Shown piece after piece: positions 35,210-45,321 of a stretch of 64,000 bases of DNA (the stretch's first letter is position 1; every line of letters starts with the position of its first letter). A program made the position numbers and the translations under genes. A model generated the notes under the pieces. The model had not been told where the DNA came from and did no database searches. It saw only the letters and a list, made by a program, of their open reading frames with translations. Origin of the DNA: Azonexus sp. (GTDB taxonomy: Bacteria > Pseudomonadota > Gammaproteobacteria > Burkholderiales > Rhodocyclaceae); the NCBI GenBank assembly GCA_030696345.1, contig JAUYSK010000007.1:1-64000 (forward strand). Reading direction: 5' to 3'.

Positions 35210-36368
35210 TCTTTGGCCTACCAATCTTGGCCCGGTTATTTGTGTCGTTGGTGCTCGCCCCAACTTCATGAAGATGGCCCCCATATTGCAGGCCTTTGCG
35301 GCACATCAACCTGCTATTCCGACCCTGCTTCTACACACCGGCCAGCATTACGACCGGGATATGAACGACAAGTTGTTCGAGGATTTGCGGCTGCCGCACC
35401 CGGACATCAATCTCGAAGTGGGTTCCGGTTCCCATGCCGTACAGACAGCCGAGGTCATGCGACGTTTCGAGCCGGTGCTGGACGAAAAGAAGCCGTCCTG
35501 TGTCCTGGTTGTTGGTGATGTCAATTCAACGCTAGCCTGTACCCTTGTAGCGGTAAAAAAAGGCATTCCGGTCGTTCATGTGGAGGCCGGGTTGCGTAGC
35601 TACGATCGCACCATGCCGGAAGAGATCAATCGGGTACTCACCGACCAGGTCGCCGATCTGCTCTACACGACGGAACGCAGCGCCACCGCCAATCTCGCCA
35701 GAGAAGGAATAGCCCCCGAGCGTGTGCGCTTTGTCGGTAACGTAATGATCGATTCGCTACTGAACAACCGCGAATTCGCCCGCCCCCCGGCTGACAGCGT
35801 TCGCGCAGCAAATTGCGACCCTTCGCTGATCGCCGGCCAAGAAGGGTACGGTGTGGTCACCATGCACCGTCCGTCCAACGTCGACCACGCTGATGTTCTT
35901 GCATCGCTCTTGGGCGTGTTGCGGGAAATCTCCGAAGCCATTCCGCTGGTGTTCGCCCTCCACCCTCGCACCAAAAGCAACATTGATCGTTTTGAACTTT
36001 CGCACCTGATCAATACCCCCCGGATGGTCATGCTGCCCCCCCAGGGTTATCTGGAAATGTTAGGACTAATGGCGGGTGCCCGTATCGTACTGACCGACTC
36101 CGGTGGCCTGCAGGAAGAGACCACGGCACTGGGTGTACCTTGCCTCACCATGCGCGAAAATACCGAACGCCCGATAACCGTTGAACAGGGCACCAACACC
36201 ATGGTTGGTCGCGACGTTGCTGCCATACGCCACCATGCCAATGAAACGCTGGCAGGCAGAGGCAAGAGCGGACGCGTGCCAGAACTGTGGGACGGTCATA
36301 CCGCAGAGCGCATTGCTGCAGACCTCTCCTTCTGGCTGCTGGCACGCCACCTGGACTCAGGACACTAA
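35202..36368 (+). CDS. wecB: UDP-N-acetylglucosamine 2-epimerase (non-hydrolysing)
   Basis: A 388-residue cytoplasmic enzyme interconverting UDP-GlcNAc and UDP-ManNAc. Family motifs are GARPNFMKMAPI (about 16-27), LLLHTGQHYDRDMND, VHVEAGLRSYDRTMPEEINR, the MHRPSNVD segment (family HRxEN variant) and SGGLQEETTALGVPCLTMRENTERP. ATG 35202 is chosen; upstream reading lies inside the ATPase gene. It suggests that ManNAc, or a uronic derivative of it, is part of the exopolysaccharide. A dehydrogenase for ManNAcA is not seen in the window. Confidence 0.93.
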   Translation: MPDLWPTNLGPVICVVGARPNFMKMAPILQAFAAHQPAIPTLLLHTGQHYDRDMNDKLFEDLRLPHPDINLEVGSGSHAVQTAEVMRRFEPVLDEKKPSCVLVVGDVNSTLACTLVAVKKGIPVVHVEAGLRSYDRTMPEEINRVLTDQVADLLYTTERSATANLAREGIAPERVRFVGNVMIDSLLNNREFARPPADSVRAANCDPSLIAGQEGYGVVTMHRPSNVDHADVLASLLGVLREISEAIPLVFALHPRTKSNIDRFELSHLINTPRMVMLPPQGYLEMLGLMAGARIVLTDSGGLQEETTALGVPCLTMRENTERPITVEQGTNTMVGRDVAAIRHHANETLAGRGKSGRVPELWDGHTAERIAADLSFWLLARHLDSGH

Positions 36369-36381
36369 ACCCCAAGCCCAG

Positions 36382-37221
36382 ATGCCAGCAAAGCTGACTG
36401 TCAACGCTCTCACCATCGATGTCGAAGACTACTTTCAGGTTTCGGCGTTTGCACCGCATATTCCCCGCAGTGATTGGGCAATTCGCGAATGTCGGGTCGA
36501 ACGGAATGTCGACTGCATTCTTGGCATGCTGGATGATCACGACACCAAGGCAACTTTTTTTACGCTAGGCTGGATTGCTGAGCGCTATCCGGAAATCATC
36601 AAGAGAATCGTCGCCAACGGGCACGAAATCGCCAGTCATGGCTACGGCCATGAGCGAGCCAGTGATCAAACCCCGGAAGCTTTTTTCTCCGACATTCAGG
36701 TCGCCAAGCTGATCCTTGAGGATCTTGCCGGAACCGAAGTCAGAGGTTACCGCGCCCCCAGCTTCTCCATCGGTGAAAAAAATCTGTGGGCCTTCGAATG
36801 TCTTGAGCGCGCCGGTTATCTCTACAGCTCCAGCATCTATCCGATTCAGCACGACCACTACGGCATGCCCAATGCGCCACGCCATGCCCACAAGATAGGC
36901 GAGTTGCTCGAAATCCCGGCGACTACCCTGCGGTTTTTCAATCGCAACTGGCCAGCCAGTGGCGGGGGCTATTTTCGCCTGATGCCCTATAGCTTGTCGC
37001 GCTGGATGATCCAGCGTGTCAATACAGTCGACAAACTTTCCGCCGTGTTCTATTTCCACCCTTGGGAAATTGACGCCGAACAACCGCGCATTCCCGGCAT
37101 TGGTGTCAAAACCCGTTTTCGACACTACGTCAATATCCACCGCATGGAGCAACGCCTTCATCGTCTGCTGGGTGACTTCTCCTGGGGCCGCATGGACGAA
37201 CTTTTTCTCGGCCAACCCTGA
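36382..37221 (+). CDS. XrtA-associated polysaccharide deacetylase
   Basis: A 279-residue NodB-type deacetylase (carbohydrate esterase 4, TIGR03006 type). The catalytic and metal residues are in TIDVEDYFQ (Asp), ATFFTLGWIAERYP and HEIASHGYGH (HxxxH). RGYRAPSFSIG carries the next conserved Arg/Pro. No signal peptide or TM is seen, as is usual in this subgroup. It starts 13 bases after the epimerase and fits removal of N-acetyl groups from hexosamine. ATG 36382 matches the family N terminus. Confidence 0.92.
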   Translation: MPAKLTVNALTIDVEDYFQVSAFAPHIPRSDWAIRECRVERNVDCILGMLDDHDTKATFFTLGWIAERYPEIIKRIVANGHEIASHGYGHERASDQTPEAFFSDIQVAKLILEDLAGTEVRGYRAPSFSIGEKNLWAFECLERAGYLYSSSIYPIQHDHYGMPNAPRHAHKIGELLEIPATTLRFFNRNWPASGGGYFRLMPYSLSRWMIQRVNTVDKLSAVFYFHPWEIDAEQPRIPGIGVKTRFRHYVNIHRMEQRLHRLLGDFSWGRMDELFLGQP

Positions 37222-37224
37222 GCC

Positions 37225-38259
37225 ATGATCATCAAGCAGCTTGCCTCTTCTGATCAAAAAAACGCAATGCGCTGGGATGAATTCGTCTTTGCCTGCCCGG
37301 ATGCGACTTTTTTCCATCGCTCCGCCTGGCAAGGGATCATTCAGGACGTATTCCGGCACAACACCTATTTTCTATATGCTGAAAAAGCCGGTGAGATTCA
37401 GGGCGTATTGCCACTGGCGCATGTCAACAGTCTGCTTTTCGGAAATGCACTGGTCGCCCTGCCTTTTGCCGTCTACGGTGGTGTGGCAGCAATCAGCCCG
37501 GACGCCACATTAGCGCTTGAAAACGACGCTCAGGCACTGGCAAAAAAACTCGGGGTTGATCATCTCGAATTTCGCAACATCAATCCGCACCATACCGACT
37601 GGCCGACACAGGATCTGTACGTCACTTTCCGCAAGGAAATCCTGCCCGATGTTGAAGCAAACATGCTGGCCATCCCGCGCAAGCAGCGCGCCATGGTCCG
37701 CAAGGGAATCAAAAATGGCCTCGTCAGCGTGGTTGACCGCAGCACTGACCGGTTTTTCAAGCTATTTGCCGACAATGTCCACCGCCATGGCACGCCAGCC
37801 ATGCCCAAGCGTTATTTCGACACGCTGTTGCAGGTTTTCGGCACAGACTGCGAAGTGCTCACCGTCACTACGGCTGAAGGCCAGTTACTGAGCAGTGTTC
37901 TGTCGTTCTATTTCCGCGACGAAGTCCTGCCCTACTATGCCGGCGATGATGAAAGTGCCCGCGATTATGCGGCCAATGATTTCAAGTACTGGGAACTGAT
38001 GCGTCGTTCCTGCGAGCGCGGCCTCAAGCTTTTTGATTACGGCCGCAGCAAGGTCGGCACCGGCCCCTATGCTTTCAAGAAAAACTGGGGGTTTGAGCCA
38101 CAGCCCCTGCATTACGAATACTGCCTCTACAAGCGCGACAGCATTCCCCAGAACAACCCCAACAACGCCAAGTACAAGCTCTTCATTGAAGCCTGGCGGC
38201 GCATGCCAATCGGCCTGGCCAACTGGCTGGGACCGCACATCGTCCGCAATCTGGGCTAG
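37225..38259 (+). CDS. FemAB-like XrtA-associated protein
   Basis: A 344-residue protein of the FemAB/GNAT-like fold (TIGR03019 type). Segments such as WDEFVFACPDATFFHRSAW near the N terminus, ending LKLFDYGRSKVGTGPYAFKKNWGFEP, are typical. FemAB relatives transfer amino acids from aminoacyl-tRNA to cell-wall peptides; for the PEP-CTERM version the acceptor is unknown, possibly the polysaccharide or an envelope protein. It lies 3 bases after the deacetylase and precedes a glycosyltransferase, all in one operon. Confidence 0.9.
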   Translation: MIIKQLASSDQKNAMRWDEFVFACPDATFFHRSAWQGIIQDVFRHNTYFLYAEKAGEIQGVLPLAHVNSLLFGNALVALPFAVYGGVAAISPDATLALENDAQALAKKLGVDHLEFRNINPHHTDWPTQDLYVTFRKEILPDVEANMLAIPRKQRAMVRKGIKNGLVSVVDRSTDRFFKLFADNVHRHGTPAMPKRYFDTLLQVFGTDCEVLTVTTAEGQLLSSVLSFYFRDEVLPYYAGDDESARDYAANDFKYWELMRRSCERGLKLFDYGRSKVGTGPYAFKKNWGFEPQPLHYEYCLYKRDSIPQNNPNNAKYKLFIEAWRRMPIGLANWLGPHIVRNLG

Positions 38260-38268
38260 CATCGATTC

Positions 38269-39483
38269 ATGGCCAACATTCTCTACCTTGTTCATCGTCT
38301 CCCCTACCCGCCCAACAAGGGGGACAAGGTACGCTCGTACAATCTGCTCAAGCATCTGCTCAAGCACCACCGTGTCTATCTGGGCACCTTCATTGATGAT
38401 CCCGAAGATGAACAGCACATCGCCACCTTGCAAGGCATGTGTGCCGACCTTCATGTCGCCAGAATAGATCCGCGTTTTGCCAAAATTCGCAGTCTCAACG
38501 GTCTGCTGGCCGGCGAACCGCTGACACTTCGCTACTACCGTGACGCAGGCCTGCAAGACTGGGTCGATACCACCAGCCGAATCAACAAAATCGAATCTGC
38601 CGTCGTTTTCAGCTCGGCAATGGCCCAATACGTTCAGGAAAGGCAGCGCATGCCGGTGGTCATCGATTTTGTCGATGTCGACTCCGCCAAATGGGCACAA
38701 TACGCCCCGAAACACCGTTGGCCCATGTCCTGGCTATACAAGCGAGAAGGTGAGCTCCTGCTTTCCTACGAGCGGCAAATGGCCGCCAAGGCTTCCCGAT
38801 CCTTCTTTGTCACAGAAGCCGAAGTGGCACTATTCAAGCGGCTTGCCCCTGAATGTGGCATACGGGTAGAAGCCATGTGCAACGGGGTTGATGCTGATTA
38901 TTTTTCGCCAGACCCGGAACGTGTATCCCCTTACGCTCCCGACGAAATCCCGGTCGTTTTTACCGGTGCCATGGATTACTGGCCGAATGTCGATGCCGTC
39001 ACATGGTTTGTCAGCGAAGTGTTGCCCAGCCTGATCCAGCGCCTGCCCCGGATACGTTTCCATATTGTGGGTCGCAGCCCGACACCTGAGGTGATGGCAC
39101 TGGCGGGTGACAAGGTATCTGTCACCGGAACAGTCCCGGACGTCCGCCCCTATCTGCAACATGCCGGTGTAGTCGTTGCGCCGCTTCGGATTGCCCGCGG
39201 CATTCAGAACAAAATTCTCGAAGCCATGGCCATGGAACGCCCGGTCATCGCCACCGCCGACTGCGCTGCACCGGTCGATGCTGACAAAAACACGGAATTG
39301 CTCACCGCAACAACTGCCGGCGAATTTATTGCTGCAATTGAATCCCAACTGACCGATCAGGCTTCAGCGTCCGCAATTGGCCAGGCAGCTCGCGCCCGGG
39401 TCATTGCCCGCTACAGTTGGGAAGCACACATGAGCCAGATCGACCGTTACCTACCCAACCCGGACCCGGTTCCCGCCACATGA
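38269..39483 (+). CDS. XrtA-associated glycosyltransferase (TIGR03087 type)
   Basis: A 404-residue GT-B glycosyltransferase (family 4-like). The N terminus is ANILYLVHRLPYPPNKGDKVRSYNLL. The donor-binding half has the region EIPVVFTGAMDYWPNVDAV, then VAPLRIARGIQNKILEAMAMERPVIAT with the E-x7-E motif. It adds a sugar to the growing lipid-linked repeat on the cytoplasmic side. The stop overlaps the xrtA start as ATGA, showing that it is tied to the exosortase message. Confidence 0.9.
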   Translation: MANILYLVHRLPYPPNKGDKVRSYNLLKHLLKHHRVYLGTFIDDPEDEQHIATLQGMCADLHVARIDPRFAKIRSLNGLLAGEPLTLRYYRDAGLQDWVDTTSRINKIESAVVFSSAMAQYVQERQRMPVVIDFVDVDSAKWAQYAPKHRWPMSWLYKREGELLLSYERQMAAKASRSFFVTEAEVALFKRLAPECGIRVEAMCNGVDADYFSPDPERVSPYAPDEIPVVFTGAMDYWPNVDAVTWFVSEVLPSLIQRLPRIRFHIVGRSPTPEVMALAGDKVSVTGTVPDVRPYLQHAGVVVAPLRIARGIQNKILEAMAMERPVIATADCAAPVDADKNTELLTATTAGEFIAAIESQLTDQASASAIGQAARARVIARYSWEAHMSQIDRYLPNPDPVPAT

Positions 39484-41012
39484 CAGCCACAGCCCCCACG
39501 CTATCGCCTTCGTGGCGGCAAGCCATTCCACTGCTTGTTGCACTGATCGGCTGGATTCTATTCTGGTACTGGGACACGGCCGTTGCGATGGTAAGTATCT
39601 GGGAACGCTCCGAAACCTACACCCATGCCTTCGTTGTTCCCCCTATAGCGCTCTGGCTGATCTGGCGCCAACGTGCGCAAGTTTTGGCGGAACAACCTCG
39701 CGCCTCTCTCCTGCTCGCCATCCCGGTCGCTGTCACCACCTTTTTCTGGCTCATGGGCGAGTTGACCGCAGTCAATGCCCTGACCCAGTTCGCCCTGATT
39801 GCCACTCTGGTCCTGGCCATCATGGCGCTACTCGGTGTTCAGGTCAGCAAGCGCATTGCCTTCCCGCTAGCCTTCCTTTTCTTCTCGGTACCCGTCGGCG
39901 ATTTCATGTTGCCGCAACTGATGGAATGGACTGCCGGCTTTACGGTAATGGCATTGCGTGCCAGTGGTATCCCGGTTTACCGGGAAGGCCTGCAGTTTGT
40001 CATCCCATCCGGTAACTGGTCAGTGATCGAAGCCTGTAGTGGCGTCCGCTACATAATCGCTTCCGTCACCGTCGGCACCCTGTTCGCTTACCTCAACTAT
40101 GTTTCCTTGCGCCGGCGGCTAATTTTCATCGTTGTTTCGATCATTGTCCCGGTAATCGCCAACTGGCTACGCGCCTACATGATCGTCATGCTCGGCCATC
40201 TCTCCGGCAATACGCTCGCTGTCGGTATTGACCACCTGATCTATGGCTGGCTGTTTTTCGGACTGGTCATCATGATCATGTTCATGATTGGTGCCCGCTG
40301 GAGCGAAGACCCAGCCGATTCTGAGATACCTGCCGCCACAACAAGCATCACCAGTGCCTCATCCAGCAACAAGGCCTGGCTGGCTGCGCTGGGTATTGCG
40401 CTCCTCGCTGCGGCAGGCCCACTTGGATTCTTCGTCATCAACAAAGCCGATCAGGCCAGCCCGCCAACCCTGTCCCGTCCAATACTGCCAGATGGATGGA
40501 CTGAAATAAGCCCGTTTGCCAGCTGGAAACCAGTCTATGAAACCACCTCGGCTGAAATTCAGACCAGCTATTCAAACGATGGCAAAGCAGTCGGGGTATA
40601 TATCGGCTACTACCGCAATCAGGACTATCAACACAAACTGATCACTTCGACCAACACGCTGGCCAGCAGTATTGATCAGGTCTGGTCAGTCGTAGGTCAG
40701 GGACGTGCCGATGCAAGTATTGATGGCATGCCACCGAGCCTTCTTCGTGCTGAACTGTTAGGCAAGGACACCAATCCGGAAACCCGTCTCGTCGTCTGGC
40801 GGTGGTACTGGATCAGCGGCAAGCTCACCACGTCGGATTTTGAAGCCAAACTGCTTACTGCCCTTTCGCGCCTTCGTGGCCATGGCGATGACTCAGCCGT
40901 CATCATCCTTTACGCACCCAGGGAATCCGCGGCCGAGTCATTGCCTGCCTTTGCTGCGCAAGCAGTTGCCCCGATCAATCAATTGCTGGGCAAGACTCGT
41001 GACACCCGATGA
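39480..41012 (+). CDS. xrtA: Exosortase A fused to an EpsI domain
   Basis: A 510-residue inner-membrane protease/transpeptidase that recognises the PEP-CTERM signal. About eight TM helices lie in the first 275 residues. The catalytic triad is visible as Cys186 (EACSGVRY), Arg231 (NWLRAYMIVMLGH) and His252 (DHLIYGW). After another TM (about 300-320), the C-terminal domain (about 325-505) is the periplasmic EpsI/DUF3485 domain, fused here as in many XrtA proteins. The start ATG 39480 overlaps the preceding stop; an in-frame upstream start is less likely. Its known substrate in this window is the protein at 23678. Confidence 0.95.
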   Translation: MTATAPTLSPSWRQAIPLLVALIGWILFWYWDTAVAMVSIWERSETYTHAFVVPPIALWLIWRQRAQVLAEQPRASLLLAIPVAVTTFFWLMGELTAVNALTQFALIATLVLAIMALLGVQVSKRIAFPLAFLFFSVPVGDFMLPQLMEWTAGFTVMALRASGIPVYREGLQFVIPSGNWSVIEACSGVRYIIASVTVGTLFAYLNYVSLRRRLIFIVVSIIVPVIANWLRAYMIVMLGHLSGNTLAVGIDHLIYGWLFFGLVIMIMFMIGARWSEDPADSEIPAATTSITSASSSNKAWLAALGIALLAAAGPLGFFVINKADQASPPTLSRPILPDGWTEISPFASWKPVYETTSAEIQTSYSNDGKAVGVYIGYYRNQDYQHKLITSTNTLASSIDQVWSVVGQGRADASIDGMPPSLLRAELLGKDTNPETRLVVWRWYWISGKLTTSDFEAKLLTALSRLRGHGDDSAVIILYAPRESAAESLPAFAAQAVAPINQLLGKTRDTR

Positions 41013-42172
41013 CAGTCGACCCACGCCCGCTCGTTGCCCACGTCATGTACCGCTTCGACACTGGCGGTCTGGAAAATGGCATCGTTAACCTGATCAACCA
41101 CATGCCGGCCGACCGCTACCGTCATGCTGTCATCGCACTGACTGAAGTTACCGATTTCCGCAAACGCATCCAGCGCGATGATGTTCAGTTCATTTCATTG
41201 AACAAGGCCCCTGGCCATGGCATCTGGCTTTTCCCGAAGCTCTTCAAGCTCTTTCGCCAATTACGCCCAGCCATAGTGCATAGCCGGAATCTGGCAGCCT
41301 TGGAGGTGCAATTACCCGCCTGGGCAGCCGGCGTTCAGGTACGCATTCATGGCGAGCATGGTCGCGATGTCGGCGACCTCGATGGCTCCAATGTCACCTA
41401 TCAACGCGTCCGCCGCTTCTACCGCCCGTTCGTGAGTTATTACCTCGCCCTCTCGCGCGACTTGGCCCAATATCTGACCGATATAATTCATGTATCCCAA
41501 AACAAGGTGCTGCAGGTCTATAACGGTGTCGATTCCATTCGCTTCCATTCCGGTTCAGTCAACGAAACAGTTTTGGCCTGCCCTTTCGTGCGCCCGGCCC
41601 ACTGGTTGGTAGGCACCGTAGGCCGCATGCAAACTGTCAAGGACCAACCGACCCTGGCCCGCGCCTTCATTCAGGCGATGGAGATTGACCCGTCACTCAA
41701 GGAACGCCTGCGGCTGGTCATGGTCGGTGAAGGTCCATTGCGCGCCGAATGCCAGCGATTACTCGAAACCGCTGGCGTCGCCGATCTAGCCTGGTTACCC
41801 GGCGAACGAAGCGACATCCCTGAGATCATGCGCGGACTTGATTGTTTCGTGTTGCCATCGCTGGCCGAAGGTATCTCCAATACCATCCTCGAAGCCATGG
41901 CCTCCGGCCTTCCGGTCATCGCTACCGATGTTGGCGGTAATGCCGACCTCGTCACCACCGGAAAAACCGGTGAAATCATTCCCGCGGCCGATCCTGACGC
42001 CATGGCAAAGGAGATTGTCCGTCTGGCCCACGAACCTACCCGCGCCAAAGACATGGGCCAGGCAGGACGTAACCTGATTGAGAAAAAATTCAGCATGAAT
42101 GCCATGGTAGCCGCCTACCAAGGTACCTACGACAAACTCCTGCACCGCACCGGTGCAAATCCAGAGCATTAA
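41009..42172 (+). CDS. XrtA-associated glycosyltransferase (TIGR03088 type)
   Basis: A 387-residue GT-B enzyme of family 4. VAHVMYRFDTGGLENGIVNL near the start is the hallmark of this group. HGEHGRDVGDLDG lies in the acceptor half, and VGTVGRMQTVKDQ and FVLPSLAEGISNTILEAMASGLPVIATDVGG in the donor half carry the conserved Glu residues. It is coupled to xrtA (ATGA) and followed by the amidotransferase after 11 bases. It is expected to extend the lipid-linked oligosaccharide. Confidence 0.92.
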   Translation: MTVDPRPLVAHVMYRFDTGGLENGIVNLINHMPADRYRHAVIALTEVTDFRKRIQRDDVQFISLNKAPGHGIWLFPKLFKLFRQLRPAIVHSRNLAALEVQLPAWAAGVQVRIHGEHGRDVGDLDGSNVTYQRVRRFYRPFVSYYLALSRDLAQYLTDIIHVSQNKVLQVYNGVDSIRFHSGSVNETVLACPFVRPAHWLVGTVGRMQTVKDQPTLARAFIQAMEIDPSLKERLRLVMVGEGPLRAECQRLLETAGVADLAWLPGERSDIPEIMRGLDCFVLPSLAEGISNTILEAMASGLPVIATDVGGNADLVTTGKTGEIIPAADPDAMAKEIVRLAHEPTRAKDMGQAGRNLIEKKFSMNAMVAAYQGTYDKLLHRTGANPEH

Positions 42173-42183
42173 CAGGAACCCCT

Positions 42184-44106
42184 ATGTGCGGCATCACCGG
42201 CATTTTTGACACTCGAGGCAAACGCGACATTGATCGCGCCGTCCTCCATCGCATGAACGAATCACAGTTTCATCGCGGCCCGGATGAAGGCGGTTTGCAC
42301 ATCGAACCCGGTGTCGGGCTCGGTCACCGTCGCCTGTCCATCATCGACCTCTCCACCGGCCAGCAACCGCTGTACAACGAAGACCAGAGTGTGTGCGTCG
42401 TCTTCAATGGCGAAATCTACAACTACCAAGAGCTGATCCCCGAACTGCAGGCCCTCGGTCACGTTTTTCATACTCGCAGTGACACCGAAGTTATCGTGCA
42501 TGCTTGGGAAGCCTGGGGCGCCAGTTGCGTTGACCGCTTCCGCGGCATGTTTGCCTTTGCCCTCTGGGACCGCAACCGCGAAACACTCTTTCTGGCGCGC
42601 GACCGACTTGGTGTCAAACCGCTGTTCTATGCCCTGCTCGACGACGGCAGCTTTCTTTTTGGCTCCGAACTCAAGTCACTGCTCGCCCACGGTGGCCTAA
42701 GGCGTGAAATCGACCCCTGCGCCGTGGAAGAATACTTCGCCCTCGGCTATGTTGCCGAACCGCGCGCCATTTTTAAACAAGCCAAAAAGCTTCCCCCCGC
42801 CCACACCCTGCTGCTCCGCCGTGGCCAGCCGGTCGGCGAACCGCGTGAATACTGGGATGTCCGCTTCACGCTCGACAACCCGATCAGCGATGCTGATGCC
42901 TGCGCCGAACTCACGCACCGGCTCGAAGAATCCATCAAGCTCCGGATGATCTCCGAAGTCCCGCTCGGTGCGTTCCTGTCGGGCGGCGTCGACTCCAGCG
43001 CCGTGGTCGCCATCATGGCTGGCCTCTCAAATGCTGCGGTCAACACCTGTTCCATCGGCTTTTCCGACCCAGCCTTCAACGAATCAGAATTCGCCAAAAT
43101 GGTAGCTGACCGCTACCAGACCAATCATTTCCTCGATGTAGTCGAAAGCGACGACTTCGACCTGATCGATACCCTGGCCAAACTCTACGACGAGCCTTAC
43201 GCCGACAGTTCAGCCATCCCCACCTACCGGGTCTGTCAACTAGCGCGCAAGCACGTCACCGTGGCCCTTTCCGGCGATGGTGGTGACGAAAGTTTCGGCG
43301 GCTATCGTCGTTACAAGCTGCACCTGATGGAAGAAAAGATGCGTTCAGCCCTGCCGCTGGGTTTGCGTAAACCAGTATTTGGTGCGCTTGGCAAACTCTA
43401 CCCGAAAGCCGACTGGGCGCCCCGCGTGTTTCGAGCCAAGACCACTTTTGAAGGGATTGCCCGTAGTTCAGTTGAAGGCTACTTCCACAGCATGTCACTG
43501 ATCCGCAACCCAGTTCGCCAGCAGCTCTACAGCAGCGCCTTTCGCTCTCAACTCGGTGGCTACAGCGCCATTGAAGTCTTCAACGAACACGCCAGCAAGG
43601 CTGGCACTGATGACCCCCTGGGCCTGATTCAATACATCGACACCCATACCTACCTGATCGGCGACATCAATACCAAAGTTGACCGCGCCAGCATGGCCCA
43701 CTCCCTTGAAGTGCGCGAGCCACTGATGGACCACAAGCTGGTCGAATGGCTGGCCACCCTCCCCTCAGGTCTCAAGATGCGTGGCAGCGAAAGCAAATAT
43801 CTGTTGAAAAAGAGCATGGAACCCATGCTCCCATCCGATGTTTTATATCGCCCCAAGATGGGCTTTGCCGTGCCTCTCGCCCGCTGGTTCCGTGGCCCCC
43901 TGCGTCAGCGCGTACGCGATTCCTTGCTGCAAGGCAGGATCGCCGATTCCGGCTGGTTCAATCAGGACACTATTCGACAGATGGTTGAACAGCACGAATC
44001 CGGCATAAACGATCACAGCACACCAATCTGGACCTTGCTGATGTTTGATGCCTTCCAGCGCTGCGTCATGGATGAATCGCCGTCGAACCTGACTGCCACG
44101 GTTTGA
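42184..44106 (+). CDS. XrtA-associated amidotransferase (AsnB-like)
   Basis: A 640-residue asparagine-synthetase-family enzyme (TIGR03108 type). The class II glutaminase nucleophile Cys2 is intact (MCGITGIFD). The ammonia-using synthetase domain has the PP-loop SGGVDSSAV (about 267-275) and GDGGDESFGGYRRY. It is therefore able to use glutamine to amidate a carboxylate, perhaps a uronic acid of the exopolysaccharide; the substrate is inferred, not shown. AACAGGAACC precedes the ATG as ribosome-binding site. Confidence 0.92.
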   Translation: MCGITGIFDTRGKRDIDRAVLHRMNESQFHRGPDEGGLHIEPGVGLGHRRLSIIDLSTGQQPLYNEDQSVCVVFNGEIYNYQELIPELQALGHVFHTRSDTEVIVHAWEAWGASCVDRFRGMFAFALWDRNRETLFLARDRLGVKPLFYALLDDGSFLFGSELKSLLAHGGLRREIDPCAVEEYFALGYVAEPRAIFKQAKKLPPAHTLLLRRGQPVGEPREYWDVRFTLDNPISDADACAELTHRLEESIKLRMISEVPLGAFLSGGVDSSAVVAIMAGLSNAAVNTCSIGFSDPAFNESEFAKMVADRYQTNHFLDVVESDDFDLIDTLAKLYDEPYADSSAIPTYRVCQLARKHVTVALSGDGGDESFGGYRRYKLHLMEEKMRSALPLGLRKPVFGALGKLYPKADWAPRVFRAKTTFEGIARSSVEGYFHSMSLIRNPVRQQLYSSAFRSQLGGYSAIEVFNEHASKAGTDDPLGLIQYIDTHTYLIGDINTKVDRASMAHSLEVREPLMDHKLVEWLATLPSGLKMRGSESKYLLKKSMEPMLPSDVLYRPKMGFAVPLARWFRGPLRQRVRDSLLQGRIADSGWFNQDTIRQMVEQHESGINDHSTPIWTLLMFDAFQRCVMDESPSNLTATV

Positions 44107-44120
44107 ACGAAGGAATCTGA

Positions 44121-45308
44121 GTGAAAATTCTTTACCATCACCGCACCGCTTCACGCGATGGCCAGTCAACCCACATACAGGAGATGATCTCCGGACTCCG
44201 TTCAATTGGCTGCGAGATAGAGGAATCGGCCCCCTCAATTGGCGACGACAACCAATCCGGCGGCAGCGGTGGTTGGGTTGGCAAGCTCAAGGCCAATCTT
44301 CCCAGCAGTATTTACGAACTGGCCGAGCTGGCATATTCATTTGTTGCGTATCGGCGTCTGGCACAAAAGATCACCGCCTTTAAACCGCACGGCATTTATG
44401 AGCGCTACAACCTGTATCTTTTGGCAGGCATTTGGGCCAAGAAAAAATACGGCCTCCCGCTGATTCTTGAGGTCAATGCTCCAATGGCCCTTGAAAGACG
44501 GCAGTATGGCGGTCTATCCTGGCCAAGACTGGCCGACTGGGCCGAGCGATATGTCTGGAGAAATGCCGATGTTATTCTGCCTGTCACTCAAGTACTCGCC
44601 GACTACATGGTGTCCCAAGGGGTGTCACCGAATCGCATCGTTGTCATTCCAAATGGCGTCAATGAGGAACACTACCAAAACTTGCCGACCACCGAAGAGG
44701 CGAAGCAGCGTCTCGGCCTCACCGGCAAACTGGTCATTGGCTTTACCGGTTTCGTGCGCGAGTGGGACAGACTGGACCGCATCATGAAATGGATTGCACT
44801 GCAGCCCGCTGAGGCTGGTGCCCACCTACTAGTCATTGGCGACGGCCCTGCGCGTGCCGAAATTGAGGCATGTGCCGCCAGTCTCGGCGTCTCCGACCGA
44901 CTGAGCTTTACCGGCGTCGTCGGCCGAGAAGAAGTGCCAGCCATCGCCATGGCCTTCGATATTGCGCTGCAAACCGCTCTAGTACCCTACGCCTCCCCCC
45001 TCTGCCTCTTTGAATATCTTGCCCTTGCAAAAGCGATTGTTGCGCCCGACCAGCCCAATCATCATGAAATACTGACAGATCGGCTGGATGCCATTTTGTA
45101 TGATCCAGATGATGACCAAGGGATCGAAAAAGCCTTGGACACTTTGCTGACAGCCCCTGAAATGCGTGCGCAGATTGCTCATGAGGCACAGCGCGTTATT
45201 GAGCGCAAGAGCCTCACCTGGAAGCAACACGCATCCAAGGTCGCCGGCCTCTTTGCCAAGAAAGCAGCCATTTCTCTTCCTGTGGCAGCCAGTAGCGTGC
45301 GCGCCTGA
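44121..45308 (+). CDS. Glycosyltransferase family 4
   Basis: A 395-residue GT-B protein. The N terminus MKILYHHRTASRDGQSTHI has the Gly/His nucleotide-sugar acceptor loop. The donor half includes IGFTGFVREWDRLDRI, LVIGDGPARAEIEACAASLGV and the acidic segment VPYASPLCLFEYLALAKAIVAPDQPNHHEIL. GTG start 44121 with AAGGA upstream. It is in line with the amidotransferase (14-base gap) and the next glycosyltransferase. Its sugar specificity is not readable. Confidence 0.85.
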   Translation: MKILYHHRTASRDGQSTHIQEMISGLRSIGCEIEESAPSIGDDNQSGGSGGWVGKLKANLPSSIYELAELAYSFVAYRRLAQKITAFKPHGIYERYNLYLLAGIWAKKKYGLPLILEVNAPMALERRQYGGLSWPRLADWAERYVWRNADVILPVTQVLADYMVSQGVSPNRIVVIPNGVNEEHYQNLPTTEEAKQRLGLTGKLVIGFTGFVREWDRLDRIMKWIALQPAEAGAHLLVIGDGPARAEIEACAASLGVSDRLSFTGVVGREEVPAIAMAFDIALQTALVPYASPLCLFEYLALAKAIVAPDQPNHHEILTDRLDAILYDPDDDQGIEKALDTLLTAPEMRAQIAHEAQRVIERKSLTWKQHASKVAGLFAKKAAISLPVAASSVRA

Positions 45309-45321
45309 CTTGGAACGCCGC